Assembly: GCA_020073565.1 (NCBI GenBank)
Contig: JAIQEY010000005.1
Span: 118,626 to 182,625, forward strand
DNA length: 64,000 nucleotides
Origin: Terriglobia bacterium
GTDB lineage: Bacteria; Acidobacteriota; Terriglobia; Terriglobales; Acidobacteriaceae
Direction: 5' to 3'
Both the position numbers and the translations under genes were made by a program. Positions within the stretch are counted from its first letter, which is position 1; the number at the start of each line of letters is the position of its first letter. The notes under the pieces are model-generated. The model was not told the DNA's origin. It did no database searches and saw only the letters and a program-made list of their open reading frames with translations. This document shows positions 9,097 to 18,255 of this stretch, piece after piece.

Positions 9097-10218
9097 TTAT
9101 CTTCCAAACCCCGCCGACTGCATCGCCTGGCGCGAGATGTCCGACGTCGAGGCAATGCCCTGCATGCGGAGCTTGAATTCATCCGCGTTCGAAGCGTTTT
9201 CGAGAGCCGTCTCGTAGTTCACCAGCCCCGCCTGGAACAGGTCCCAGAGCGACTGGTCGAAGGTCTGCATACCGTATTGCGAAGTGCCCGCCGAGATGGC
9301 ATCACGAATCGCGCGCGTCTTTTCCGGCACCAGGATGCATTCGCGGATGTAAGCAGTGCTGATCATCACCTCGACTGCAGGTACGCGCCCTTCGGAATCG
9401 CTGCGGCGCACCAGACGCTGGCTGACGATGGCGCGCAGCACTGCGGCCAACTGCAACCGGATCTGTTTCTGCTCCGGCGGAGGGAAAATCGCGATGATAC
9501 GGTTGATACTTTCCACCGCGTCGAGCGTGTGCAGCGTGGAGAAAACCATGTGACCGGTTTCCGCCGCGTGCAGCGCCGTGCCGATGGTTTCAAGATCGCG
9601 CATTTCGCCCACCAGAATCACGTCCGGATCCTGACGCAACGAAGCGCGCAGCGCAGCGGAGAACGACGGTGTGTCGACTTCCACCTCGCGCTGGTTGACG
9701 TAGCCTTTCTTGTCGCGGTGCAGAAATTCGATTGGGTCTTCGATGGTGATGATGTGCTCGGAGCGAGTCGAGTTGATGCGGTCGACCATCGCGGCCAGCG
9801 AAGTGGATTTGCCGGAACCAGTGACGCCGGTGACCAGCACCAGGCCGCGCGGCATGTCGCAGATCTGCTCCACCACCTTGGGCAGGAACAGTTCGTCGAG
9901 CGCGCGGATCTTGGTCGGAATGACGCGGAGCACCAACCCAACGTTGCCGCGCTGCTGAAAGACGTTGACACGGAATCGTCCCAGGCCCGCAACGCCATAC
10001 GCCATATCGATTTCCGTCGTCTCTTTGAATTTCTGCTTCTGGCGCGCGGACATCATGCTGAAAGCCATGTTCAACATGTCTTCGGCGGAGACGCGCGGCT
10101 GCTCCGTGAGCGGGATCAGGTCGCCGTCAATGCGAAGGTGGGGATAGTTTCCTACCTTTAAATGCAAGTCGGAGGCGCGGCGCTCCATGGCAATGCGGAG
10201 CAGGTCATCAATATTCAT
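9097..10218 (-). CDS. pilT: Type IV pilus retraction ATPase PilT
   Basis: 373 residues from ATG 10218 (MNIDDLLRIAMERRASDLH), the normal PilT start and length. The frame is open to 10614, but that extension has no PilT homology. Seen: N-terminal PAS-like domain, Walker A GVTGSGKST, acidic Asp box (IITIEDPIEF), Walker B DVILVGEMRD, His box HMVFSTLHT, and a C-terminal AIRDAISAG corresponding to the AIRNLIRE retraction motif. It drives pilus retraction for twitching motility and DNA uptake from the cytoplasmic face. No other pil gene is adjacent, so it is monocistronic here with its own terminator. Confidence 0.96.
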   Translation of the reverse strand: MNIDDLLRIAMERRASDLHLKVGNYPHLRIDGDLIPLTEQPRVSAEDMLNMAFSMMSARQKQKFKETTEIDMAYGVAGLGRFRVNVFQQRGNVGLVLRVIPTKIRALDELFLPKVVEQICDMPRGLVLVTGVTGSGKSTSLAAMVDRINSTRSEHIITIEDPIEFLHRDKKGYVNQREVEVDTPSFSAALRASLRQDPDVILVGEMRDLETIGTALHAAETGHMVFSTLHTLDAVESINRIIAIFPPPEQKQIRLQLAAVLRAIVSQRLVRRSDSEGRVPAVEVMISTAYIRECILVPEKTRAIRDAISAGTSQYGMQTFDQSLWDLFQAGLVNYETALENASNADEFKLRMQGIASTSDISRQAMQSAGFGR

Positions 10219-10471
10219 GCGGAATGACTCCAGCGAAACTCTCCCTATGATGGCGCGAAGACGGCATCCGCACGAGATGACGGAAGTAATGGGTTCCCCG
10301 TGCTGCTTTAGGGTCGTGTCAATGAGATTCAGTGCAAGACGTGGGCCATACTTTGGCCTGAAGAGAAGCGAACCAACGTAACGTAGCGGCAGACCAAACG
10401 ACTCCGATTCAAGGTGCAAAGAGCCGATTGATGAAACTCGGTTCGCAGCCAGGACCGCTCCAGGAGGATGT

Positions 10472-11269
10472 ATGAAGTTTGCCGCCGCCCCCAAGTTCGC
10501 CCTACCGGCCGTATTGGTGTTTGCCTTCGCACTCACCGGATGTGGCTTCCTCAACTCCAGCAGCCCGGCGGTCACCGCAGGTAATTGGTCGTTTATTGCG
10601 ACGTCCACGGTCACTCCCAGCCAGATTTCTCACTTGGGCGGCAGCCTCGCCATCAGCGGCAGTAACGTCTCCAGCACCATGCATTCGGATCTGCCCTGCT
10701 ACGATGTCTCGGCTCCCTTCAGTTTTGGCGGAACCCTCCAGAACAAGCAAATCACATTCACCTCCCCGGCTAACGCAAGTGGCCAGGTGGTCACCGTCAT
10801 CGCTTCGGTAGCCTCACCGACCGCCATCACCGGCAGTTACACGGTTACGGCGGGCGGCGGTTGCCCGGCTGACCAGGGAACCATCACTGCTGCCCGGGTA
10901 CCCTCGATGAACGGCACATGGACCGCGCCCATCGTGGGTTCGGGCGGGTCGAATGTCACGCTCTCCATGGCTTTGACCCAGGCCTCCACGGCTTCGGCTG
11001 ACGGCACCTACGCGCTCACCGGAAACCTAACTTACGCGAATTCCACTTGCTCGCTGAGCGGTACGGTCACTAACTCGTATCTTGCCGGCACGATGCTGGT
11101 CATTAACGGAGCCACCCTGGAAACCGACAGTTCCTCCGGTGACTTTGAGATTCCCGACGCGCTCCTGAACAACTCGTCCGCTCCAACCAGCTTCAAGGGC
11201 ACGTATTCGGTGGTCAATAGCGCCAATTGCGCGGGAGACACCGACACACCGACTTTCACCAAGCAGTAG
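10472..11269 (+). CDS. Secreted lipoprotein with repeated beta-rich segments, unknown function
   Basis: 265 residues. AGGAGG sits just before the ATG. The N-terminus is a lipoprotein leader: MKFAAAPKFALPAVLVFAFALTGCGF, with lipobox LTGC (Cys24). The mature protein is rich in Ser, Thr, Gly and Ala and seems to hold two related halves, each beginning GNWSF/GTWTA and containing a Cys and a TGSYTV/TGTYSV-type strand. This suggests a duplicated beta-sandwich. It should be anchored to the outer or inner membrane. No enzyme motif is visible. It is divergent from pilT and converges on hppA. Confidence 0.85.
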   Translation: MKFAAAPKFALPAVLVFAFALTGCGFLNSSSPAVTAGNWSFIATSTVTPSQISHLGGSLAISGSNVSSTMHSDLPCYDVSAPFSFGGTLQNKQITFTSPANASGQVVTVIASVASPTAITGSYTVTAGGGCPADQGTITAARVPSMNGTWTAPIVGSGGSNVTLSMALTQASTASADGTYALTGNLTYANSTCSLSGTVTNSYLAGTMLVINGATLETDSSSGDFEIPDALLNNSSAPTSFKGTYSVVNSANCAGDTDTPTFTKQ

Positions 11270-11282
11270 GTTTTCTTGTTCC

Positions 11283-11326
11283 AAAAGAAAACGCCATCGA
11301 GAACCTGCGATGGCGTTTTTCTTTTG
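11283..11326. terminator. Bidirectional rho-independent terminator
   Basis: A perfect stem AAAACGCCATCG (11288-11299) / CGATGGCGTTTT (11308-11319) with an 8-nt loop has an A-rich run before and a T-rich run after, so it can stop both the lipoprotein transcript (+) and the hppA transcript (-). It lies 14 bp after the lipoprotein stop and about 35 bp from the hppA stop. Confidence 0.9.
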
Positions 11327-11360
11327 CTGGTGGATTTTCTTTCAGTCCGCTCCGCGGAGT

Positions 11361-13838
11361 CTAACGGGCGCTTTCCGTTCCCGCTCCAATTCGCATCCCG
11401 TAGAACGACCGGTACACGAAGAAGAACGAGACCGCAAAGAAGACCAGCGCCAGCACGCGCGTCAGGACTGGGCCCTGGTCGTGCGTCAGGGAAACGGCTA
11501 GTTCGACTGCCAGAAGTCCGAACAGCGTGGTGAATTTAATGACTGGGTTCATGGCCACGGAAGACGTGTCCTTGAACGGATCACCCACCGTATCGCCGAT
11601 CACTGTCGCCGCATGCAGTTCGGTTCCCTTCTGCTTCAGTTGGACCTCGACGATCTTCTTGGCGTTGTCCCAGGCCGCGCCCGCGTTGGCCATGAAGATG
11701 GCCTGGTAGAGGCCGAACAGAGCGATCGCAATCAGGTACCCGATGAAGTAAAACGGCTCTACGAACGCGAAGGTCAGAGTTCCAAAGAACACGGCCAAAA
11801 AGATGTTGAACATGCCCTTCTGCGCGTACTGGGTGCAGATCTCAACCACCTTCTTGCTGTCGGCTACGCTCGCCTTCTCCACACCTTCTAAACGGATGTT
11901 CGCCTTGATGAACTCCACCGCGCGGTAGGCGCCGGTGGTTACCGCCTGCGTGGATGCGCCGGTGAACCAGTAGATCATGGCGCCGCCCGTGATCAGTCCC
12001 AGGAAGAACGGCGCGTGCAGTAACGAGAGCTTATCGACATTCGCGGTGAGCCCGCTGGTCAGCGCCATGATAATCGAGAAAATCATAGTGGTCGCGCCCA
12101 CCACGGCCGTCCCGATCAGAACCGGCTTGGCAGTCGCCTTGAAGGTGTTACCCGCTCCGTCGTTTTCCTCCAGCAGGTCCTTGGCGCGATCAAAGTTCAC
12201 GTCCAGGTTGAAATCTTTCTTGATCTCCGCCTTGACGTTCGGCACCTGCTCAATCAGCGAAAGTTCATAAACAGACTGCGCATTATCGGTCACCGGTCCA
12301 TAAGAATCGACCGCGATCGTCACTGGTCCCATGCCGAGAAATCCGAACGCTACCAGGCCGAACGCGAAGACCGCCGGCGCCAGCATTCCCGCCGCCAGGG
12401 CCAACCCCATCGTGCTCATGTAGTAAGCGACGGCCATTAACCCCATCATCGACAGGCCGAGGTAGTAGCCCGAGAAGTTGCCCGCCACAAACCCCGACAG
12501 GATGCCGAGCGACGCGCCCCCTTCCTGGGCCGATTTGACGACTTCCTTCACATGGCGTGAGTTCACCGAGGTGAACACCTTCACTAGTTCCGGGATCACG
12601 GCGCCCGCCAAGGTTCCGCACGAGATGATGGTCGCCAATTTCCACCACTGCGAAGCGTCCCCGCCCAGGCTGGGAATGATGATGCGAGAAATCGCAAAGG
12701 TCAGCGCAATCGAGACGATCGAAGTGATCCATACCAGCGAAGTCAGTGGATGCTCGAAGTTCATTTCGTGCGCCTGGCTGTACTGCGCTTTCGCAATGGC
12801 ACTGTTAATGAAGTACGAAGCGGCCGAGGACACCAGCATCATCACGCGCATCACGAAAATCCAGACCAACAGCTGCACCTGAATGGTCGGCTCTTTCACG
12901 CCCAGCAAGATGAAGGTAATGAGCGCGACGCCGGTGACGCCGTAAGTTTCAAAGCCATCGGCGGAAGGTCCAACCGAGTCGCCGGCGTTGTCGCCCGTGC
13001 AATCGGCGATCACGCCCGGGTTACGGGCATCGTCTTCTTTGATCTTGAAGACGATCTTCATCAGGTCGCTGCCAATGTCGGCGATCTTGGTGAAGATGCC
13101 GCCGGCGATACGCAGGGCAGCCGCACCCAGCGATTCACCGATCGCGAATCCGATAAAGCAGGGTCCCGCGTAATCACCCGGCACGAACAGCAGAATGAAG
13201 AGCATGATCAACAACTCAACCGAGATCAGCATCATGCCGATCGACATGCCCGCCTCGAGCGGAATCTGATACACCGGGTACGGCTTGCCGGGCAGAGAAG
13301 CGAACGCGGTCCGCGAATTGGCGAACGTGTTCACACGAATGCCAAACCACGCGACGCCGTAGCTGCCCCCAATTCCAACGAGACTGAACACCAGGATGAT
13401 CAGCACGCGCTGGATTTCAAAATGCCGCAGCACGCCGAAGTAGAGAACGATTACGGCGGCGATGAACGCCCACAGCAGCATGAGAAACTTACCTTGCGTG
13501 ATCAGGTAAGTCTTGCAGGTTTCATAGATCAGTTCGGAAACCTCGCGCATGGCGCGGTGTACGGGCAGGTTTTTCAAGCGCATGTAGATGGCCAACCCGA
13601 AGCCGAGCCCGAACACGCAGAACAGAAGCCCGATCGTCAGCAGGCGGTGGCCGTCCATGCCGAGGAACGAGACCGAAGAAAGGTTTGGCAGTTTGAGCGC
13701 CGCCTCGCCTCCAGCCGCTTCTTCAGCGGGTTGGGCCAGCGTGCAGGTTGCGGTCAGAAGCAACAGGGTTGCGAGGCTCGCAGAGACTTTCGCAAGCCGG
13801 CATCCCACGGACGCAAGGGTTGCCATCCACGTACGCAT
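11361..13838 (-). CDS. hppA: Membrane-bound ion-pumping pyrophosphatase
   Basis: 825 residues. The N-terminus has a cleavable-looking leader (LATLLLLTATCTLAQ) before the 16-helix core. Core signatures seen: GGIFTKIADIGSDL, KEDDARNPGVIADCTGDNAGD (pyrophosphate/Mg site), YYMSTMG, GAAWDNAKK and GDTVGDPFKDTSS. It hydrolyses pyrophosphate and exports H+ or Na+. The diagnostic site reads GNTFKAT: a Lys where K+-dependent pumps have Ala, so this is inferred to be the K+-independent, most likely H+-pumping class. It is a single gene ending at a bidirectional terminator. Confidence 0.95.
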   Translation of the reverse strand: MRTWMATLASVGCRLAKVSASLATLLLLTATCTLAQPAEEAAGGEAALKLPNLSSVSFLGMDGHRLLTIGLLFCVFGLGFGLAIYMRLKNLPVHRAMREVSELIYETCKTYLITQGKFLMLLWAFIAAVIVLYFGVLRHFEIQRVLIILVFSLVGIGGSYGVAWFGIRVNTFANSRTAFASLPGKPYPVYQIPLEAGMSIGMMLISVELLIMLFILLFVPGDYAGPCFIGFAIGESLGAAALRIAGGIFTKIADIGSDLMKIVFKIKEDDARNPGVIADCTGDNAGDSVGPSADGFETYGVTGVALITFILLGVKEPTIQVQLLVWIFVMRVMMLVSSAASYFINSAIAKAQYSQAHEMNFEHPLTSLVWITSIVSIALTFAISRIIIPSLGGDASQWWKLATIISCGTLAGAVIPELVKVFTSVNSRHVKEVVKSAQEGGASLGILSGFVAGNFSGYYLGLSMMGLMAVAYYMSTMGLALAAGMLAPAVFAFGLVAFGFLGMGPVTIAVDSYGPVTDNAQSVYELSLIEQVPNVKAEIKKDFNLDVNFDRAKDLLEENDGAGNTFKATAKPVLIGTAVVGATTMIFSIIMALTSGLTANVDKLSLLHAPFFLGLITGGAMIYWFTGASTQAVTTGAYRAVEFIKANIRLEGVEKASVADSKKVVEICTQYAQKGMFNIFLAVFFGTLTFAFVEPFYFIGYLIAIALFGLYQAIFMANAGAAWDNAKKIVEVQLKQKGTELHAATVIGDTVGDPFKDTSSVAMNPVIKFTTLFGLLAVELAVSLTHDQGPVLTRVLALVFFAVSFFFVYRSFYGMRIGAGTESAR

Positions 13839-14138
13839 AAAATCCTCCAGGGATCAGTCGCCTAGTCAGGAATCACGAGTGTGATTTCCGAACGCGCTTC
13901 CACCGCAAGACATAAATGAAGGAGTGCTGATTTGGCCGCGTCGGAAAAACTTGCGCCACATGCCCATAGCCCAGACAGCAGGCCACAGACCTCCGGCACA
14001 AAGCAAGAGTTTATAGCACCTTGCAGGGAGTCGGGTCAATGATCGCCGTCACCAGTGATCCGTTCAGAAATCGTCGCGCTGCAACCGCTCGCGGGAACTA
14101 CCGAACCTCGGCCCCTTCCGTATAATAAAAGTCCTGTC
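13839..14138. promoter_or_regulatory. Divergent promoter region hppA / trpC
   Basis: 300 bp between two divergently read genes, no ORF of note. A TATAAT hexamer at 14121-14126 lies 12 bp before the trpC ATG (14139). No convincing -35 is seen 17 bp upstream. If it is used, the trp mRNA would have a leader of only a few bases. I see no leader peptide with Trp codons and no attenuator hairpin. Confidence 0.35.
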
Positions 14139-14948
14139 ATGCCCGCCTCTCTGGATTCCATAGTGGCCGCCGCCCGTCAGCGTGTTTCCGAACGCCGGCG
14201 CACGGCCGATCTCAACGCTCTGGAGCGCGCGGCCGCAAAACATATTCCTCGGGGATTTTTGGATCAACTTCGGCGAGCTTCGGAGGACGGGATCGCCATT
14301 ATCGCCGAACTCAAGAAAGCGTCGCCTTCAAAAGGCTTGATCCGCGCCGATTTTAGGCCCTCTGCCTTGGCGCGGGAACTTGAGCAGGCGGGAGCGGCGG
14401 CGCTTTCGGTCTTGACGGATGAACCGTTCTTCCAGGGTTCGCTCGACTACCTGCGGGCGGCATCGTCCAGCACCTCTCTTCCCTGCTTGCGGAAAGACTT
14501 CATGGTTGACGAATTTCAAATCGTGGAAGCAAGAGCGCACTGCGCCGACGCCATTCTGCTCATCGTCGCCGCGCTCACGCAGAAGGAACTGGTGTCGCTC
14601 GCCGAGAGTGCCCGGTCGCACCAGCTCGACGTGCTGTGTGAAGCGCACGACGAACAGGAACTCGACCGCGCACTCGATGCGGGGTGTAGGCTGATTGGGA
14701 TCAACAGCCGGGATCTGCGCACGTTCGAAGTCACTCTGCAGACTGCGCTCTGCCTGGCGGAGAAAATGCCCGCCGGATGTTTTCGCATCGCGGAAAGTGG
14801 AATCCACTCAGGCGCGGACTTGGCGCGCCTTCGAGCTGCGGGATATGAAGCGTTCCTGATCGGAGAATCACTCATGAAGGCAGAGCACCCGGGGGTGGCG
14901 CTCACGAATCTGCTGGAGGAAGCAAAGGCAGTGGTCGGCGGTGTCTGA
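14139..14948 (+). CDS. trpC: Indole-3-glycerol-phosphate synthase
   Basis: 269 residues, TIM barrel. Seen: IIAELKKASPSKGLI (catalytic Lys and phosphate site), VLTDEPFFQGSLDYL, LPCLRKDFMVDEFQI (second catalytic Lys), DAILLIVAAL, IGINSRDLRTFEV, and a C-terminal AESGIHSGADL...AFLIGESLM phosphate-binding loop. It converts CdRP to indole-3-glycerol phosphate. ATG 14139 gives the standard N-terminus, although the frame is open to 14055. First gene of a trp/aro run; trpE, trpG and trpD are not in the window. Confidence 0.95.
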   Translation: MPASLDSIVAAARQRVSERRRTADLNALERAAAKHIPRGFLDQLRRASEDGIAIIAELKKASPSKGLIRADFRPSALARELEQAGAAALSVLTDEPFFQGSLDYLRAASSSTSLPCLRKDFMVDEFQIVEARAHCADAILLIVAALTQKELVSLAESARSHQLDVLCEAHDEQELDRALDAGCRLIGINSRDLRTFEVTLQTALCLAEKMPAGCFRIAESGIHSGADLARLRAAGYEAFLIGESLMKAEHPGVALTNLLEEAKAVVGGV

Positions 14949-14978
14949 CCGTGCCCTTCCCCAAAACCGATTACTTGA

Positions 14979-15006
14979 AACTAGCAACCAGCCACTAGCA
15001 ACTGAT
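14979..15006. repeat. Degenerate 7-nt tandem repeat (CTAGCAA unit) in trpC-trpF spacer
   Basis: About four copies of a 7-nt unit (AACTAGC, AACCAGC, CACTAGC, AACTGAT) fill the spacer directly before the trpF start codon. Part of the heptamer-repeat set described in the findings. Confidence 0.75.
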
Positions 15007-15009
15007 CTT

Positions 15010-15795
15010 ATGACTTGGGTCAAGATCTGCGGGATCACTAACAAAGACGATGCCATTGCGGCGGTGGAGGCAGGCGCAAACGCGCTCGGTTTCATCTTCT
15101 ACCCGAAGAGCCCGCGCCGGATCACTGCGGAGACAGCGCAATCCATCATCACCGAGGTGCCGCCGCGCGTGGAAAAGGTTGGCGTGTTCGTCAACGAGAC
15201 CGTGAACGGAGTATGCGAGATCGTCGAGCACGCGGGGCTCAGCGCTGTGCAACTGCACGGCGACGAAGACAAGGAATTCTGTTTGTCTCTCTTCAAAGCG
15301 CTCTCGACTTTATCCGGCCGCCCGACCATCTTTCGGTCCTACCCCGCGCATATCTTCGATACCCCTGCGGGACAAAACGTGGGCTGGGACCCGGTCGCTG
15401 TGGGACTAATCGAACCCGATGAGGCGTACAAGGGAAAACGCGTTCACAAGATTCACGTGGCCGAAAACGGGGACCTCTTCCTGGAGACACATGGCTTCCG
15501 CCCGGGCGTCATTTCCGGCGTTTTGCTCGACTCGTCCACGGCGGAACAGCGCGGCGGTACCGGCCGGAAGTTTGATTGGGAGCGCGTTCAACCCTGGGCC
15601 GGAGTGATCAACAGCATCGGCAAACTCATCATCGCCGGCGGGTTGCGGCCGTCCAATGTGCAGGAGGCCATTCACATCCTGCATCCGTGGGGCGTAGACG
15701 TTTCCTCCGGCGTGGAACAAGAACCCGGCAAGAAAGATCCGAAAAGAGTCCGCGCCTTTATTCGAGCGGTGCGGGCCATGGAAGAGGCATCGTGA
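15010..15795 (+). CDS. trpF: Phosphoribosylanthranilate isomerase with an internal insertion
   Basis: 261 residues from ATG 15010 ([15 protein letters not shown]); usual TrpF proteins are about 200-210. Seen: catalytic Cys in [32 protein letters not shown], then [21 protein letters not shown] (general acid Asp), [11 protein letters not shown] and [15 protein letters not shown]. Between AVQLHGDE and GVLLDSS there are about 50 extra residues (roughly 100-165), including [16 protein letters not shown] and [12 protein letters not shown]. All core barrel motifs are intact, so activity is likely. The insert's role is unknown. GTGA overlap with the next frame. Confidence 0.93.
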   Translation: MTWVKICGITNKDDAIAAVEAGANALGFIFYPKSPRRITAETAQSIITEVPPRVEKVGVFVNETVNGVCEIVEHAGLSAVQLHGDEDKEFCLSLFKALSTLSGRPTIFRSYPAHIFDTPAGQNVGWDPVAVGLIEPDEAYKGKRVHKIHVAENGDLFLETHGFRPGVISGVLLDSSTAEQRGGTGRKFDWERVQPWAGVINSIGKLIIAGGLRPSNVQEAIHILHPWGVDVSSGVEQEPGKKDPKRVRAFIRAVRAMEEAS

Positions 15796-15797
15796 CT

Positions 15798-17039
15798 ATG
15801 GCAACCGCACCGGCCCCTCAAAAAGCGCGCAATCGTCGCGGGGAAACGATTCCCGCGAACCACGCCACCGCCGGGCGGTTCGGCGTCTATGGCGGACGCT
15901 ACGTCCCGGAAACGCTGATGGCTGCGCTCGACGAATTGGAGCGCGAATACGAGAAGGCAAAACGCGATCGCAAGTTCCAGCAGCGCCTGGACTATTTGCT
16001 CAAGGAGTATGCCGGACGCCCCACACCCCTGTTCTTTGCCCGCCGCCTCACGGAGAAACTTGGCGGGGCAAAAATCTATCTGAAGCGCGAAGACCTGCTC
16101 CACACCGGCGCCCACAAGATCAACAACTGTCTCGGCCAGGCTCTGCTGGTCGAGCGCATGGGCAAGCACCGCGTGATCGCGGAAACCGGCGCTGGCCAGC
16201 ACGGCGTCGCCACGGCGACGGTCTGCGCGCTCATGGGCTTCGAATGCGTGGTCTATATGGGCACCGAGGATATGCGGCGGCAGGAACTGAATGTCTTCCG
16301 CATGCGCCTGTTGGGCGCCGAAGTGCGCGGGGTGGATTCGGGCTCGCGCACTCTCAAAGACGCGATCAACGAGGCCATGCGTGACTGGGTCACCAACGTT
16401 CGCACTACGCACTATCTGCTCGGCAGCGTGCTGGGCGCGCATCCGTATCCCACGATGGTGCGCGACTTCCACCGCGTGATCGGACGAGAAGCTCGCAAGC
16501 AGATCCTGAAAGCTGAAGGCAAGCTGCCGCGCGCAATCATCGCCTGCGTAGGCGGCGGATCGAACTCGATCGGGATCTTCTACGACTTCATCAAGGACAA
16601 AAAAGTCGAACTGATCGGAGTCGAAGCTGGAGGGCGGGGCGAGGCGCTGGGTGAGCATGCAGCGCGTTTTCGTGGGGGGTCTCCGGGCGTGCTGCAAGGA
16701 ACGTACTCCTACGTGCTTCAGGACAAGTCCGGCCAGATCGCGACTACACACTCTGTCTCGGCAGGCTTGGACTATCCATCGATCGGCCCCGAGCACGCCC
16801 GCCTTCACGACACGGGCCGCGCCGAATATGTGCCTGCCTCGGACGCTGAAGCGCTGGAAGCGACCACTGTGCTTGCTCGGACTGAGGGCATTATTCCAGC
16901 ACTCGAATCTGCCCATGCGGTCGCGGAAGTCATCAAACGCGCGCCGAAAATGAAGAAGCCGGAGGTTGTGATCGTCAACATTTCTGGCCGCGGCGACAAG
17001 GACGTGGGAATCATGCGGGAGAACCTAAAATTGGATTAA
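15798..17039 (+). CDS. trpB: Tryptophan synthase beta chain
   Basis: 413 residues (GTG 15792 is an alternative start overlapping the trpF stop). PLP lysine in [20 protein letters not shown] substrate loop, GGGSNSIG phosphate cradle, [17 protein letters not shown]-domain region and C-terminal [10 protein letters not shown] short N-terminal extension rich in Ala, Pro, Arg and Lys precedes the usual [15 protein letters not shown]. It joins indole and serine to tryptophan in a complex with TrpA, encoded immediately downstream. Confidence 0.97.
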   Translation: MATAPAPQKARNRRGETIPANHATAGRFGVYGGRYVPETLMAALDELEREYEKAKRDRKFQQRLDYLLKEYAGRPTPLFFARRLTEKLGGAKIYLKREDLLHTGAHKINNCLGQALLVERMGKHRVIAETGAGQHGVATATVCALMGFECVVYMGTEDMRRQELNVFRMRLLGAEVRGVDSGSRTLKDAINEAMRDWVTNVRTTHYLLGSVLGAHPYPTMVRDFHRVIGREARKQILKAEGKLPRAIIACVGGGSNSIGIFYDFIKDKKVELIGVEAGGRGEALGEHAARFRGGSPGVLQGTYSYVLQDKSGQIATTHSVSAGLDYPSIGPEHARLHDTGRAEYVPASDAEALEATTVLARTEGIIPALESAHAVAEVIKRAPKMKKPEVVIVNISGRGDKDVGIMRENLKLD

Positions 17040-17068
17040 CTAATCACTAGCCACTGGCCACTGCCCTC
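17040..17068. repeat. 7-nt tandem repeat (CACTAGC/CACTGGC) between trpB and trpA
   Basis: CACTAGC, CACTGGC, CACTGCC follow each other at 7-nt spacing and occupy most of the 29-bp spacer right up to the trpA ATG. Confidence 0.7.
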
Positions 17069-17836
17069 ATGCCCTTTCACTTCGACAACAAGCCATCGCT
17101 CGTCGCCTACGTAACCTGTGGCGACCCGGACCTTGCCACCACGCGGCAGGTCGTGCTCGCGGCGATTGACGCGGGCGCCAGCGTGATCGAACTCGGCGTC
17201 CCCTTCAGCGATCCGCTCGCCGATGGCCCCGTCATCCAGCGCGCTAGTGAACGCGCACTGAAGCACAACACGTCACTTGAGCAAGTTCTCAAGCTCGCCG
17301 CCGAAATCCGCGAGCAATCGCAGTCCGTCGGCTTGATCGTGTTTTCCTATCTCAATCCCATTCTTCGCATGGGACTCGAAAAGTTCTGCAGAGTGGCCCG
17401 CCATGCCGGAATGGATGGTGTGCTGCTCACCGATCTGCCCGTCGAAGAGTCGAAAGAGTACCTGTGCGAGGCGCGCAAGAATGACCTCGCCACCATCTTC
17501 CTGGCAGCGCCAACGTCGACCGACCAGCGCCTGAAACAAATTGCCCAGGTTTCCAAGGGATTCATTTACGCTATCTCGCGCACGGGCGTGACCGGGGCGC
17601 GACAGCAGATGCCTGAGGACGCCAGCGGACTGGTCAAGCGCATCCGCCGCTTCACCAAGCTACCGGTGGCGGTCGGCTTCGGGATCTCAACGCCGGAGCA
17701 GTTCAAGTCGGTCGGAAAGTTCGCCGAAGGCGCGGTCGTCGGCAGCGCGATTGTGCAGTTGATCGAACAAAATCAAGGACGAGAAGCCGCGGCTGTGGCA
17801 GAATTTGTACGTTCGCTCGTGGCTCGCAGCTCGTAG
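17069..17836 (+). CDS. trpA: Tryptophan synthase alpha chain
   Basis: 255 residues. Catalytic Glu in VIELGVPFSDPLADGPVIQ, catalytic Asp in GVLLTDLPVEES, SRTGVTGAR phosphate loop, VGFGISTPEQ and AVVGSAIV. It cleaves indole-3-glycerol phosphate to indole, which is channelled to TrpB. The last residues (LVARSS) and the stop codon are encoded inside a heptamer repeat that runs into the next gene. Confidence 0.96.
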   Translation: MPFHFDNKPSLVAYVTCGDPDLATTRQVVLAAIDAGASVIELGVPFSDPLADGPVIQRASERALKHNTSLEQVLKLAAEIREQSQSVGLIVFSYLNPILRMGLEKFCRVARHAGMDGVLLTDLPVEESKEYLCEARKNDLATIFLAAPTSTDQRLKQIAQVSKGFIYAISRTGVTGARQQMPEDASGLVKRIRRFTKLPVAVGFGISTPEQFKSVGKFAEGAVVGSAIVQLIEQNQGREAAAVAEFVRSLVARSS

Positions 17837-17847
17837 CTCGCAGCTCT
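17812..17847. repeat. 7-nt tandem repeat (GCTCGTA/GCTCGCA) spanning trpA 3' end
   Basis: Units GCTCGTG, GCTCGCA, GCTCGTA, GCTCGCA, GCTCTAT in tandem at exact 7-nt period. They cover the trpA stop codon and reach the start codon of the chorismate mutase gene. Confidence 0.8.
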
Positions 17848-18168
17848 ATGGACATTTCCGACTGGCGCAAGAAAATTGACGACCTCGACCGCAAGCTGGC
17901 GGCGCTGCTCAACGAGCGCGCCTCCGCGGTGATCGAAATCGGCCGTCTGAAACGCAACACGAACTTGCCCATCTACGAACCAGAGCGTGAACGCGAGGTA
18001 ATATCGAACGTACAGCAAAGCAGCCAAGGTCCGCTCGCCGGACGCGATCTCTCGCAGATTTATGAACGAATCATGGACGTGATGCGCAGCATCCAGAAGC
18101 ACGAGATCGTTCCCGACCCAGAGCCCAGCTCTCACGAAACGGAACTTGATTCGCAGTTGGAGGATTAG
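17848..18168 (+). CDS. aroQ: Chorismate mutase, AroQ class
   Basis: 106 residues, all-helical AroQ-type fold. Seen: WRKKIDDLDRKLAALLNERA (helix 1 with the conserved ID-LD-LL-ER pattern and active-site Arg), IEIGRLKR (second Arg/Lys), YEPEREREVI (third Arg and Glu) and IYERIMDVMRSIQ (C-terminal helix with conserved Glu and Gln). It converts chorismate to prephenate in Phe/Tyr synthesis. A short acidic tail follows. It sits between trpA and DAHP synthase and is probably cotranscribed. Confidence 0.9.
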   Translation: MDISDWRKKIDDLDRKLAALLNERASAVIEIGRLKRNTNLPIYEPEREREVISNVQQSSQGPLAGRDLSQIYERIMDVMRSIQKHEIVPDPEPSSHETELDSQLED

Positions 18169-18177
18169 GACCAGAAA

Positions 18178-18240
18178 CCTGTCGTTAGTCGATGGTCGTT
18201 GGTCGTTCGCAAACGACTAACGACTGACGACCAACTACGC
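18178..18240. repeat. 7-nt tandem repeat (GTCGTTA/GTCGTTG) folding as an inverted repeat
   Basis: GTCGTTA, GTCGATG, GTCGTTG, GTCGTTC, then the complement on the other side. GTCGTTAGTCG (18181-18191) pairs perfectly with CGACTAACGAC (18214-18224). It precedes the DAHP synthase start. Confidence 0.8.
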
Positions 18241-18255
18241 TCTACGAGTGCACTC

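Noticed and set aside
8986..10161. Long plus-strand ORF (391 codons) opposite pilT
   Set aside because: Its composition is that of an antisense frame (Arg/His-rich), and the minus strand encodes a complete, well-conserved PilT.
10219..10614. Upstream extension of the pilT frame
   Set aside because: No PilT homology and it overlaps the promoter and start of the divergent lipoprotein gene.
12750..13865. Plus-strand 371-codon ORF opposite hppA
   Set aside because: Antisense shadow; low-complexity charged sequence, no family.
13839..14138. trp attenuator or leader peptide
   Set aside because: No Trp-codon-rich short ORF and no alternative hairpins before trpC.
15672..16916. Minus-strand 414-codon ORF opposite trpB
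   Set aside because: Antisense shadow of trpB.
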